DNA of 64,000 bases from Erythrobacter sp. (GTDB lineage: Bacteria > Pseudomonadota > Alphaproteobacteria > Sphingomonadales > Sphingomonadaceae). Position 1 is the first letter of the stretch; each line of letters begins with the position of its first letter. Below, piece by piece: positions 45,748 to 53,644 of the stretch. The stretch covers positions 2,222,001 through 2,286,000 of the forward strand of contig CP073261.1 of assembly GCA_019739335.1 (NCBI GenBank). Direction: 5' to 3'. Position numbers and translations under genes: made by a program. The notes below the pieces were generated by a model. That model was given only the letters and a program-made list of their open reading frames with translations. It was not told the origin of the DNA and ran no database searches.

Positions 45748-46835
45748 AGATCGCCTTCTACGGCTCCAGCCTGCTGTCGGCCTACTGGAACGGCGCGGCG
45801 ACCTATTACCGAGGAATCCTGCGCGCGCTCGCCGATCGCGGGCACGACATCTCTTTTTACGAGCCTGACGCGTTCGACCGGCAGAAGCATCGCGATATCG
45901 ATCCGCCGGACTGGGTCCGCTCGGTTGTCTACCCTGCCACGACTGAGGGCCTCCATTCCGTGCTGGCGGAAGCCGGTGCGGCAGACATCGTCGTAAAGGC
46001 CAGCGGTGTCGGAGTATTCGACCGAGAATTGCTCGAAGGCATTCTCCGCGAGGCAAACCCCGATGGGATGACCGTCTTCTGGGATGTCGATGCTGCCGCG
46101 ACGCTGGACGAAATGCGCAGCGATCCTGAACATCCTGTGCGCGCGGCTCTACCGCATCTCGATGCCGTGTTCACTTACGGCGGCGGACCTCCGGTCATCG
46201 AAGCCTATCGCGCATTCGGTGCGCGCCGCCGCGTGCCGATCTACAATGCGCTCGATCCATCGACCCACCATCCGGTCGATCCCGATCCGCGCTTCGCCTG
46301 CGATTTGGGTTTCCTCGCGAATAGCCTGCCCGATCGCGAAGCGCGGGTGGAGGAGTTCTTCCTGCGCGCGGCGCAACTGCGCCCGTCGAGCAGGTTCATG
46401 CTTGGCGGAAACGGCTGGCAAGACAAGGCGCTGCCACCGAACGTCCGCGCCATCGGCCACGTCGGTACCGTTGATCACAACGCCTTCAATTGCACGCCGC
46501 GCGCAGTGCTGAACGTGGCGCGTGATTCGATGGCGAGTGTGGGCTTTTCTCCCGCAACCCGGGTGTTCGAAGCGGCCGGCGCCGGAGCCTGCCTGATTAC
46601 CGATGCATGGGAAGGGATCGAGCAGTTCCTCAAACCGGGTGAGGAAGTCCTTATCGCCCGCGACGGGAAGGACGTTGCCGAAATCCTTGCCGGTCTCAGC
46701 CGCGAACGCGCGGAAAGGATCGGTGCCGCTGCGCTCGATCGGGTTCTGGCGAAGCATACCTATTCGCTCCGCGCTGTCGAAGTCGATGCTGCGTTCAACA
46801 AAATTCTGGAGCACAAGCACGAGGAAGTGGCATGA
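45744..46835 (+). CDS. CgeB-like glycosyltransferase, paralogue 2 of 3
   Basis: 363 residues, ATGA overlap on both sides. It begins MKIAFYGSSLLSAYWNGAAT and YYRGILRALADRGHDISFYE, parallel to its neighbours. Middle motifs are HLDAVFTYGGGPPVIEAYRA and LGFLANSLPDREARVEEFF; the donor-site end is RVFEAAGAGACLITDAWEGI followed by EQFLKPGEEVLIARDGKDV. It belongs to the same CgeB-like family as the genes before and after it. Confidence 0.88.
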   Translation: MKIAFYGSSLLSAYWNGAATYYRGILRALADRGHDISFYEPDAFDRQKHRDIDPPDWVRSVVYPATTEGLHSVLAEAGAADIVVKASGVGVFDRELLEGILREANPDGMTVFWDVDAAATLDEMRSDPEHPVRAALPHLDAVFTYGGGPPVIEAYRAFGARRRVPIYNALDPSTHHPVDPDPRFACDLGFLANSLPDREARVEEFFLRAAQLRPSSRFMLGGNGWQDKALPPNVRAIGHVGTVDHNAFNCTPRAVLNVARDSMASVGFSPATRVFEAAGAGACLITDAWEGIEQFLKPGEEVLIARDGKDVAEILAGLSRERAERIGAAALDRVLAKHTYSLRAVEVDAAFNKILEHKHEEVA

Positions 46836-47929
46836 AGCTCGTTGTTTTGGGTCTCAGCCTGTCCTCCTCATGGGGTAACGGCCACGCGACGACCTTTCGC
46901 GCCCTGCTCGAAGCATTCGCCGCGCGCGGTCACGAGGTGTTGTTCCTCGAACGGACGCAACCCTGGTACGCCGCGAACCGCGACCTTACCGATCCAGAAT
47001 ATTGTCGGCTGGAATATTACGCCGATCTCGGCGGGCTCGAGCAATGGCGTGCTCAGGTCGAGGCAGCGGACGCGGTGATGGTCGGCTCCTACGTGCCCGA
47101 CGGTGTCGCGGTCGGACGATGGGTCCAGCAGACCGCGCAGGGGACCACCTGCTTCTATGACATCGATACCCCGGTGACCTTGGCCAAGCTCGCGCGCCGC
47201 GATCACGAATATCTGTCGCCCGATCTGATCCCCGGCTATGACATCTACTTCTCGTTCACCGGCGGCCCCACGCTTGGCCGGCTGGAAGAGGAGTTCGGCG
47301 CGCCGCGGGCACGCCCGCTCTACTGCTCGGTCGACACCGCGCGATACCGTCCGCTTGACGTGCCGCTCCGCTGGGACCTGTCGTATCTCGGCACCTACAG
47401 TCCGGACCGGCAGCCGACGCTCGAACGGCTGTTGCTGGAGCCGGCTCGCCGCCGACCCGATCTGCGCTTTGTCGTCGCCGGGCCGAAGTACCCGGAGGAA
47501 ATCGACTGGCCGGAAAATGTGGAGCGGATCGAGCATATTCCCCCTGCGGACCATCCCGCGTTCTATGCTGCTTCGCGCTTCACACTAAACGTCACGCGGG
47601 CGGACATGATCGCCGCAGGGTGGTCCCCATCGGTACGGCTGTTCGAAGCGGGAGCTTGCGCGACACCGATCATTTCCGACCGGTGGAGGGGCATCGATAC
47701 CTTGTTCGCACCGGGCAAGCAGATCGTGTTGGCCGAACACCCCGAAGATGTCCTCACAGCGCTCGACGGCGACGCCAGGCAAATGGGATCTTCGGCGCGT
47801 GAGGAAGTGCTCGCCAATCACAGTTCCGAGCGACGTGCCGAGCAACTCGAAAAGGAACTCGAGCAGGCGAGGAGCGCCGTCTCGATTACGGGAAATAGAA
47901 GGAATGTGCCGCATCATGTATATTCGTAA
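46832..47929 (+). CDS. CgeB-like glycosyltransferase, paralogue 3 of 3
   Basis: 365 residues, overlapping the previous gene by 4 bases and the next by about 14. It begins MKLVVLGLSLSSSWGNGHAT and TFRALLEAFAARGHEVLFLE. Other motifs are CFYDIDTPVTLAKLARRDHE, YDIYFSFTGGPTLGRLEEEF, WDLSYLGTYSPDRQPTLERL and the donor site RLFEAGACATPIISDRWRGI. With two sister genes upstream it suggests successive addition of related sugars to one acceptor. Confidence 0.88.
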   Translation: MKLVVLGLSLSSSWGNGHATTFRALLEAFAARGHEVLFLERTQPWYAANRDLTDPEYCRLEYYADLGGLEQWRAQVEAADAVMVGSYVPDGVAVGRWVQQTAQGTTCFYDIDTPVTLAKLARRDHEYLSPDLIPGYDIYFSFTGGPTLGRLEEEFGAPRARPLYCSVDTARYRPLDVPLRWDLSYLGTYSPDRQPTLERLLLEPARRRPDLRFVVAGPKYPEEIDWPENVERIEHIPPADHPAFYAASRFTLNVTRADMIAAGWSPSVRLFEAGACATPIISDRWRGIDTLFAPGKQIVLAEHPEDVLTALDGDARQMGSSAREEVLANHSSERRAEQLEKELEQARSAVSITGNRRNVPHHVYS

Positions 47930-48989
47930 CGGGCTCACCCTGGTTGCCGGTGGCGCGGGGTTCGTCGGCTCGCACCTCTGTCGCGCCTTGCTCGAAGAGG
48001 GTCATCGTGTCGTCTGTATCGACAACCTGCAAACATCGCGCGCGTCGAACCTGCTTGGTTTGCAGAACCATGCGCATTTCACATTCATCAAGGCCGACAT
48101 CACCGAACCGCTCCCCGATGAAGTCACTCGTCTTGAGGGACAGATCACCCGGATCTACAATCTGGCCTGCGCCGCTTCTCCGGTACTTTATCAGGAGAAT
48201 CCGGAACACACGATGCTCACCAGTGTGCTCGGCACCAATCGCCTCCTGCGTCTGGCGGAAGTGTCAGGGGCACGCTTCCTGCTAGCTTCGACCAGCGAGG
48301 TCTACGGCGATCCTGAAGTGCATCCCCAGCCCGAAGATTACCGCGGCCACGTCAATTGCACCGGGCCTCGCGCTTGTTATGACGAAGGGAAACGCGCGGC
48401 AGAGACGCTCGCTTTCGACTACGCCCGCTCCGGGCGGGCCGAGGTCCGCGTGGCCCGCATCTTCAATACCTACGGCCCCAACATGCGTATCGACGATGGG
48501 CGCGTGATATCGAACCTCGCCTGCCAGGCACTCTCGGGCGAGCCTCTGACCGTCTACGGCGATGGCAGCCAGACGCGCAGCTTCTGCTATGTTGCGGATA
48601 CGGTCGACGGGCTCCGCAGGTTGATGGAATGCCCTTTGGCGGAAATGGAACCCGTCAACATCGGCAATCCCGACGAAATCACCATCAGGCAGCTGGTCAG
48701 CGCGCTGGCGAGGATTATCGGTCATCCGCTCGATCTCAATTTCCGCGCGCTCCCCACTGATGACCCGCAACGACGCCGCCCGGTCATCGATCGTGCCCGC
48801 GACCTGCTTGGCTGGACTCCGCAAACCTCCCTTGAAGACGGGCTTGAGCTTACGCTGGGATGGTTTGCGCGGGAACTGAAGAGCAATCACCCGCAACAGC
48901 TTGTCGAGCGGCATGGCCACGAGCGCGTCTTGCGATCCGCCATGGGCGAAAAGGAGCCTGCCGGAACCGCAGTTCCGCAAAGGATGTAA
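47916..48989 (+). CDS. UDP-glucuronate decarboxylase-like SDR (UDP-xylose synthase family)
   Basis: 357 residues from ATG at 47916; ATG at 47904 is an alternative but sits directly against AAGGA. The family motifs are LVAGGAGFVGSHLCRALLEE, DNLQTSRASNLLGLQNHAHF, FLLASTSEVYGDPEVHPQPE and the catalytic YDEGKRAAETLAFDYAR, with ARIFNTYGPNMRIDDGRVIS. UXS enzymes decarboxylate UDP-glucuronate to UDP-xylose, so the locus can probably supply a pentose donor to its glycosyltransferases. It overlaps the preceding gene, and is last of the plus operon. Confidence 0.9.
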   Translation: MYIRNGLTLVAGGAGFVGSHLCRALLEEGHRVVCIDNLQTSRASNLLGLQNHAHFTFIKADITEPLPDEVTRLEGQITRIYNLACAASPVLYQENPEHTMLTSVLGTNRLLRLAEVSGARFLLASTSEVYGDPEVHPQPEDYRGHVNCTGPRACYDEGKRAAETLAFDYARSGRAEVRVARIFNTYGPNMRIDDGRVISNLACQALSGEPLTVYGDGSQTRSFCYVADTVDGLRRLMECPLAEMEPVNIGNPDEITIRQLVSALARIIGHPLDLNFRALPTDDPQRRRPVIDRARDLLGWTPQTSLEDGLELTLGWFARELKSNHPQQLVERHGHERVLRSAMGEKEPAGTAVPQRM

Positions 48990-49035
48990 ACCCCGCCTAC
49001 AAGGGAACCAATCTGCGAAAAGGAGAGTTACCGTT

Positions 49036-49503
49036 ATGGAAAGTGCATCCGATCGACCCTCGATCGCGCCAGCGGGGATTGTGCTGGGCATCGGACTGGG
49101 CGGGTTTATCGATGGCATCGTCTTCCACCAGATACTGCAATTGCACAACATGATCTCGGCCAAGGTTCCCCCTGACACGATGCAGAACATGTCACAGGGA
49201 ATGGTGGCAGATGGGTGGTTCCACATCGGAACCTGGCTCGCCACCGTGATAGGCGTCGCCTTGCTTTGGCGCGCGCTCAACCGAAGGCAGACCATGCTCC
49301 CCTCCGGCGCGGCCTTCATCGGCTACCTTCTTGCCGGATGGGGCTGGTTCAACCTCGTAGAGGGATTGATCGACCACCACCTGCTTGGCCTGCATCACGT
49401 GGTTGAACGTCTCGGCCTCTCCATGTTCGATTGGCTGTATCTGGCTTCAGGTGTCGTCCTTATCGTCCTCGGTCACGTCATGGGTCGCAGGGGCGCAACC
49501 TGA
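49036..49503 (+). CDS. DUF2243 membrane protein
   Basis: 155 residues from ATG at 49036, with AGGAGAG upstream. The DUF2243 motifs are GIGLGGFIDGIVFHQILQLH, PPDTMQNMSQGMVADGWFH, LAGWGWFNLVEGLIDHHLLG and LHHVV. Four transmembrane helices are evident, and several conserved histidines face the helices, recalling metal- or haem-binding membrane proteins. Function is not established. It starts 46 bases after the decarboxylase and shares its last base with the start of the next reading frame. Confidence 0.88.
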   Translation: MESASDRPSIAPAGIVLGIGLGGFIDGIVFHQILQLHNMISAKVPPDTMQNMSQGMVADGWFHIGTWLATVIGVALLWRALNRRQTMLPSGAAFIGYLLAGWGWFNLVEGLIDHHLLGLHHVVERLGLSMFDWLYLASGVVLIVLGHVMGRRGAT

Positions 49504-49943
49504 TGCGCATCCATTATCTCAACTGCGGGACCGATTGTCCTCTGGGTGGTCGCCTCTTCGATGGCAAAAGCAAAGGGCCCTTCGCCAAACTTTCCTGCGC
49601 TGACCAGTTGATCGAGACCGATCGCGGCCTCGTCCTGATCGATACCGGATACGGAGTGCAGGATGTCCGGAAGCCGCACCCTCGCTTGAGCCGAACATTC
49701 GACACGCTGCTCAATATCCGTTTCCGAATGCAGGAGACGGCGCTGCACCAGGTCAAGGCGCTTGGATATGGGGCCGCGCCATCCGCTCGAAGACCGCTGC
49801 ATCGAGCTCACTCCCCAAGGGAAATGACAGTCAGTCGGCATTGCCACTCATTGCAAATCCTCTTGATCTGTGCTGGCTTCAATCCGCGCCCACTCTTCCA
49901 TCGCCTCCAATACTGGCCTGAGACTGCGCCCCCGATCGGTTAG
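49503..49943 (+). pseudogene. Truncated MBL-fold metallo-hydrolase
   Basis: Starts at 49503, overlapping the DUF2243 stop (TGATG). The first ~90 residues match MBL-fold hydrolases: MRIHYLNCGTDCPLGGRLFD, DQLIETDRGLVLIDTGYGVQ and ETALHQVKALGYGAAP. The next element should be the zinc-binding HxHxDH motif, but the frame continues into unrelated sequence (ARRPLHRAHSPREM) and stops at 49943, inside the convergent HxlR gene. Just after the break, another frame (from about 49767) reads GPRHPLEDRCIELTPQGK and stops, perhaps the original C-terminus after an internal deletion. The enzyme cannot be active. Confidence 0.75.
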
Positions 49944-50228
49944 CGCATAGTCGACGCGGGGCGGCATCTCACCATAGTCCTTGCGCTGAACAAGGCCATC
50001 TGCCTCCATCTCCTTCAGTGTCTTCGAGAGCGTCCTGTGCGTGATCGCGCCGAGCCGCCGTTGCAACTCGTTGAAGCGGAGCGGCGCATCCATCAGCCAG
50101 TAGATTATCATGGGCCGCCACTTGCCCGAGAGAAACTCCAGCGTTGCTTCCGCCGGGCAATGCCAGCCGTCCCCAGCCGCGTTAGGTGCGGCGATCACGG
50201 TATCCTTCGGGAGCGTACTTGCTGACAT
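49848..50228 (-). CDS. HxlR-family transcriptional regulator
   Basis: 126 residues from ATG at 50228 (MSASTLPKDT). The HxlR winged helix is clear: CPAEATLEFLSGKWRPMIIY, WLMDAPLRFNELQRRLGAIT, HRTLSKTLKEMEADGLVQRK and ALTDRGRSLRPVLEAMEEWA. The N-terminal cysteine position (WHCPAEA) is the usual redox-active or ligand-responsive one in this family. It is divergent from the pirin gene at 50311, the classic arrangement for a repressor and its target, and two palindromes lie at its start. Confidence 0.9.
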   Translation of the reverse strand: MSASTLPKDTVIAAPNAAGDGWHCPAEATLEFLSGKWRPMIIYWLMDAPLRFNELQRRLGAITHRTLSKTLKEMEADGLVQRKDYGEMPPRVDYALTDRGRSLRPVLEAMEEWARIEASTDQEDLQ

Positions 50229-50248
50229 GTCAGCATGAACATATGTTC
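50221..50248. promoter_or_regulatory. Two adjacent palindromes, probable HxlR operators
   Basis: GCTGACATGTCAGC (50221-50234, 14 bp) and GAACATATGTTC (50237-50248, 12 bp) are both perfect palindromes, two bases apart, covering the HxlR start codon and the region 63-90 bases before the divergent pirin start. Their shared ACATRT core suggests binding of one dimeric regulator. Confidence 0.6.
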
Positions 50249-50310
50249 CCTCCAACACGAAAGCAATGCCCCGGGGCGGGGCGGAAATACGCCCCACGAA
50301 AGGTCATGCG

Positions 50311-51174
50311 ATGAAAACGATCGACACCATCCTCCGCAACGATACCCCCCATTGGGTCGGTGACGGCTTTCCCGTTCGCTCGCTCTTCAGCTACCACGGC
50401 GATACGGCAGCGATCAGCCCGTTCCTGTTGTTCGACTATGCCGGGCCGTGGAATTTCGATCCCGTGAAGGGTTCTCCGCGCGGCGTGGGCGAGCATCCTC
50501 ACAAGGGCTTCGAGACCGTTACCATCGTCTATGACGGCGAAGTCAGTCACCGCGACTCCACCGGCGGGGGCGGCACCATCGGAGCGGGCGAAGTCCAGTG
50601 GATGACTGCCGGGTCCGGCGTGCTGCACGAGGAGTTCCATTCGCCCGGCTATTCGAAGACCGGCGGCCCCTTCCGCATGGTACAACTGTGGGTCAATCTG
50701 CCCGCAAGGGACAAGCTGACCCCGGCGCGGTACCAGGCAATCACGCGCGACATGATCCCCGAGGCCACTTTCGAAAGTGGTCGCGCACGGGTCATCGCTG
50801 GCGAGTTCGAAGGGATGGAGGGGCCGGCGAGCACCTTCACACCGATCAATTTGTGGGATGTTCGGCTCGAGGCCGATGCGCAGATCACCCTCCCCCTGCC
50901 GGAGGGGCACACGACCATGATCGCGGTGCTCTCGGGTCACGTCACGATCGATGGCCAGGGCGTTCGGGAAGCCGAGATTGCCCGGCTCTCCACCGACGGC
51001 GAGGGCGCGGCGATCACGGCTGATGGCGATGCTATGCTACTGGTGATGACGGGCGAACCGATCAACGAACCGGTATTCGGTTACGGTCCCTTCGTGATGA
51101 ACACAGAAGCCGAAATTCGCGAAGCGATCGCGGAATTCAACGCAGGCAAGTTCGGCGCCCTCGCGCCGGCCTGA
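50311..51174 (+). CDS. Pirin family protein
   Basis: 287 residues from ATG at 50311, with GAAAGGTC upstream. The N-terminal cupin has the pirin metal signature: GVGEHPHKGFETVTIVYDGE, VSHRDSTGGGGTIGAGEVQW and TAGSGVLHEEFHS, supplying three His and one Glu. A C-terminal RmlC-like half begins near ARVIAGEFEGMEGPASTF. Pirins are iron-binding cupins; some have quercetinase activity or act as redox-sensitive regulators. It is divergent from HxlR and followed by a good terminator. Confidence 0.92.
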   Translation: MKTIDTILRNDTPHWVGDGFPVRSLFSYHGDTAAISPFLLFDYAGPWNFDPVKGSPRGVGEHPHKGFETVTIVYDGEVSHRDSTGGGGTIGAGEVQWMTAGSGVLHEEFHSPGYSKTGGPFRMVQLWVNLPARDKLTPARYQAITRDMIPEATFESGRARVIAGEFEGMEGPASTFTPINLWDVRLEADAQITLPLPEGHTTMIAVLSGHVTIDGQGVREAEIARLSTDGEGAAITADGDAMLLVMTGEPINEPVFGYGPFVMNTEAEIREAIAEFNAGKFGALAPA

Positions 51175-51181
51175 GCCGTTC

Positions 51182-51215
51182 GTGCCCGGAGGGAGCGATC
51201 TCTCCGGGCACTTTT
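51182..51215 (+). terminator. Rho-independent terminator after the first pirin gene
   Basis: Perfect 10-bp stem GTGCCCGGAG (51182-51191) with CTCCGGGCAC (51202-51211), 10-base loop, followed by TTTT (51212-51215). Confidence 0.85.
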
Positions 51216-51278
51216 GCTCGCGACTGTCACGCTGTCGTCCTCACATCCTGTCAAAAAGCCTGCGAAAGGAAATCATGA

Positions 51279-52163
51279 ATGATCGAACGCATAATCGACA
51301 AACGCACACATGACCTTGGTGGCGGGTTCGAGGTCGGCCGCGTGCTTCCCTTCCGCGCCCGTCGCACGGTCGGACCCTATATTTTCTTCGATCACATGGG
51401 ACCGGCAGATCTCGCTCCGGGATTCCCGCGCGAAATGGACGTGCGCCCGCATCCGCATATCGGCATCTCTACGGTCACTTATCTCTACGATGGAGCCCTG
51501 ACCCACCGCGACAGCCTGGGTGTGACGCAAGATATCCGGCCGGGCGAAGTCAACTGGATGGTGACCGGCAGCGGCATCACCCATTCCGAACGCTTCGATC
51601 ACGCTCGCAAGCACGGGGCGCACATGCACGGTATCCAGGCCTGGGTTGCCCTGCCGGTCGAGCACGAGGAGGCCAATCCTGCATTCTACCACCACGCCGG
51701 GTCCGTCGAATTGCCGACCTGGGAAGAGAAGGGCCTGCGCGGCCGCCTGATCGCGGGCAGTGCCGAGGGAATGCGATCGGCGGTCCAGGTCCACAGCCCG
51801 CAATTCTACATGCACTTGGATATGGATGCAGGCGCAAGCCGCACGCTTCCAGCGGAGTATAGGGAACGGGCGGTCTACGTTGCGGCCGGAACCGCGGAAG
51901 TTGCGGGGCAGGTCTTGCGAACTGGTCAGATGGCTGTGCTTGAGCCTGGCAAGGACGTTTCCGTATCGACCGGGGAAGCGGCTACCATCATGGTCTTGGG
52001 TGGCGATCCTATTGGCGAGCGCTTCATGCTTTGGAACTTCGTCAGCTCGTCGAAAGACCGAATTGAACAGGCCAGGCAAGACTGGACGCAGGGGCGCATG
52101 AAGCTGCCCGATACCGACGACAAAGAATTCACGCCATTTCCCGAAGGGCGCGATTACGGCTGA
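51279..52163 (+). CDS. Pirin family protein, second copy
   Basis: 294 residues. Cupin motifs are FEVGRVLPFRARRTVGPYIF, VRPHPHIGISTVTYLYDGAL, THRDSLGVTQDIRPGEVNWM and GSGITHSERFDH. The usual metal-ligand Glu after the last His is displaced (THSER rather than LHEE), so metal binding may be altered. The sequence is only distantly related to the first pirin and is closer to the YhhW/YhaK-like branch. It lies downstream of the first pirin's terminator and has AGGAAATC upstream, so it may have its own promoter. Confidence 0.9.
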   Translation: MIERIIDKRTHDLGGGFEVGRVLPFRARRTVGPYIFFDHMGPADLAPGFPREMDVRPHPHIGISTVTYLYDGALTHRDSLGVTQDIRPGEVNWMVTGSGITHSERFDHARKHGAHMHGIQAWVALPVEHEEANPAFYHHAGSVELPTWEEKGLRGRLIAGSAEGMRSAVQVHSPQFYMHLDMDAGASRTLPAEYRERAVYVAAGTAEVAGQVLRTGQMAVLEPGKDVSVSTGEAATIMVLGGDPIGERFMLWNFVSSSKDRIEQARQDWTQGRMKLPDTDDKEFTPFPEGRDYG

Positions 52164-52424
52164 AGGAGCAACGAAATAGCCGTCCCGCCAATAGCAATTA
52201 TCGTTGGCCAGCCTTGCCGGGAGGTGTGCCAATTTCGTCGGGCGCTTTCACTATGTGGCCGACCGCCCTGGTGCTGGGACGATATCATCAAGCCGCATGA
52301 GACTTCTTCACGAATTCATTTCCAAGTGGAAGGTGAAGCGCTTTTCGTCCGGTACCGACCGCAAGATGATTGGGCGATCTGTGACGATGACTGAACTTCA
52401 ACAAGGGTTCTTGTGCCCGTGGCC

Positions 52425-52460
52425 CCGAAGTTGCCACATTGGTGCCGATCTTGCGGCGAT
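52425..52460 (+). promoter_or_regulatory. 36-bp conserved element, copy A (core TGCCGATCTTGCGG)
   Basis: Matches the element at 55447-55482 in 29 of 36 positions with no gaps; the core TGCCGATCTTGCGG (52443-52456) is identical. A third, shorter match with one change is at 57174-57187. It lies 245 bases before the first AraC gene. Likely an AraC-type operator, the two conserved blocks (GAAG-TGCCA and the core) being one helical turn or more apart. Confidence 0.55.
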
Positions 52461-52649
52461 AAACACTGTGGCGACTTTTACGAACGCTGACCAATTGCTA
52501 TATTATGCCGGACTCACGAAGCAAATGCCGCTGCTCGTGCCAACAGTTCGCAAAGCCATACTCCCATTTGCTCGACCTGCAGAGATTGTGGGGCTGACGC
52601 CAAGTTAGACGAGCGGACGAGCTCAGGCGGGCGCCTTTTGGGAATGTGG

Positions 52650-52679
52650 GCGCAGACCAAGATTGCGCAGACCAAGTTA
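52650..52679 (+). promoter_or_regulatory. 15-bp direct repeat before the AraC gene
   Basis: GCGCAGACCAAGATT (52650-52664) is followed directly by GCGCAGACCAAGTTA (52665-52679), 26 bases before the start codon. Direct repeats are typical half-sites of AraC dimers, but a chance duplication is possible. Confidence 0.4.
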
Positions 52680-52705
52680 ACGGCCGAAACATTGGAGACA
52701 CAACA

Positions 52706-53644
52706 ATGACGGTACCGGTCTATTTGTCATCCTCTGACTGGTACTGCAGGGGTCGGCAGGCGTCCTATCTCCGGGCGCAAAAATCCCCTGGTGGCGTCCT
52801 CGACATGCTCGAGGTTGCGCGACCGGCCGGGGATATGTCCCGCCCGGGCCTCCCGGATATCGTCCTCTATCAGGACTTGCTCGGCGGAAGCCGCGTCAGC
52901 GGCGACCTGGGAGGGGGACACTTCGATATAAAGGGTACGCGGGGCGACTTTTGCCTCGCCGCGCCGAACTTTGCCACAACAGCAGTTATGGAAGAGAGCC
53001 ATCAGCTTCGCAGCCTGGTGTTCCCGATGGCGCAGTGGGAAGGCGTGCTCGACGAAGCCGCTGACGGTCGGTTTTCGTTCGACAGTTCCTGTATCTATGG
53101 CCGGATGTTCGACTCATCGGCGATCCGATCTGCATTCCGGAACCTTTGGACTCTTTGTGAGGACGAGGGAGCGCCATCGCGCCTGCTGGCGCGGGCAGCC
53201 GGCTGCGAGATCCTTGCCGAACTGAGCCGATTGGGCGGCGCGCCGTTCCCCACGGCAAAGGGCGGCCTTGCGCCGTGGACGGAGCGGCGCTGCCTGGAAC
53301 TGATGCGGGCGCGGCTGTCGGACGATATCAGTCTCGACGAACTGGCGGCCGAGGCGCAGCTCTCTCCGTTCCACTTCGCCCGTATGTTCAAGCAGAGCCT
53401 TGGCGTGCCGCCACGCGTCTACCTCACGCGACTGAGGATGGAGAAAGCTTGCGACCTCCTCGAACGAACCGAGCTTTCGATCACGGAGATCGCGCTGGAG
53501 GTCGGATACTCTTCGAACCAGGTCCTCGCCCGCGTTTTCCTCAAGCACATGCGCTTGAGCCCGTCCGATTATCGCAGAGCTGTGCGGGGCACTTCAAGTA
53601 ATACCCAAGGTTCCATGCGAGCCGCCTTGGGAGAGCATCAATGA
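52706..53644 (+). CDS. AraC-family transcriptional regulator, copy 1
   Basis: 312 residues from ATG at 52706. The C-terminal ~100 residues are two AraC helix-turn-helix units: DDISLDELAAEAQLSPFHFA, RMFKQSLGVPPRVYLTRLRM, EKACDLLERTELSITEIALE and VGYSSNQVLARVFLKHMRLS. The N-terminal ~190 residues are an effector domain of unknown ligand (SDWYCRGRQASYLRAQKSPG, GDMSRPGLPDIVLYQDLLGG). It overlaps its sister gene by 4 bases. The region before it carries two candidate operators. Confidence 0.92.
   Translation: MTVPVYLSSSDWYCRGRQASYLRAQKSPGGVLDMLEVARPAGDMSRPGLPDIVLYQDLLGGSRVSGDLGGGHFDIKGTRGDFCLAAPNFATTAVMEESHQLRSLVFPMAQWEGVLDEAADGRFSFDSSCIYGRMFDSSAIRSAFRNLWTLCEDEGAPSRLLARAAGCEILAELSRLGGAPFPTAKGGLAPWTERRCLELMRARLSDDISLDELAAEAQLSPFHFARMFKQSLGVPPRVYLTRLRMEKACDLLERTELSITEIALEVGYSSNQVLARVFLKHMRLSPSDYRRAVRGTSSNTQGSMRAALGEHQ

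Larger units (their letters stand above)
52164..52705. other. 542-bp control region upstream of the AraC pair
   Basis: No gene is credible here. It contains two repeated-motif sites described separately (52425-52460 and 52650-52679) and an AT-rich patch at about 52480-52510 with TTGCTATATTATGCC, which includes a good -10 (TATATT). This looks like a regulatory region for the AraC genes. Confidence 0.5.

Noticed and set aside
52204..52608. 134-codon plus-strand open frame between pirin and AraC genes
   Set aside because: No start context or family resemblance; it contains the conserved regulatory element instead.
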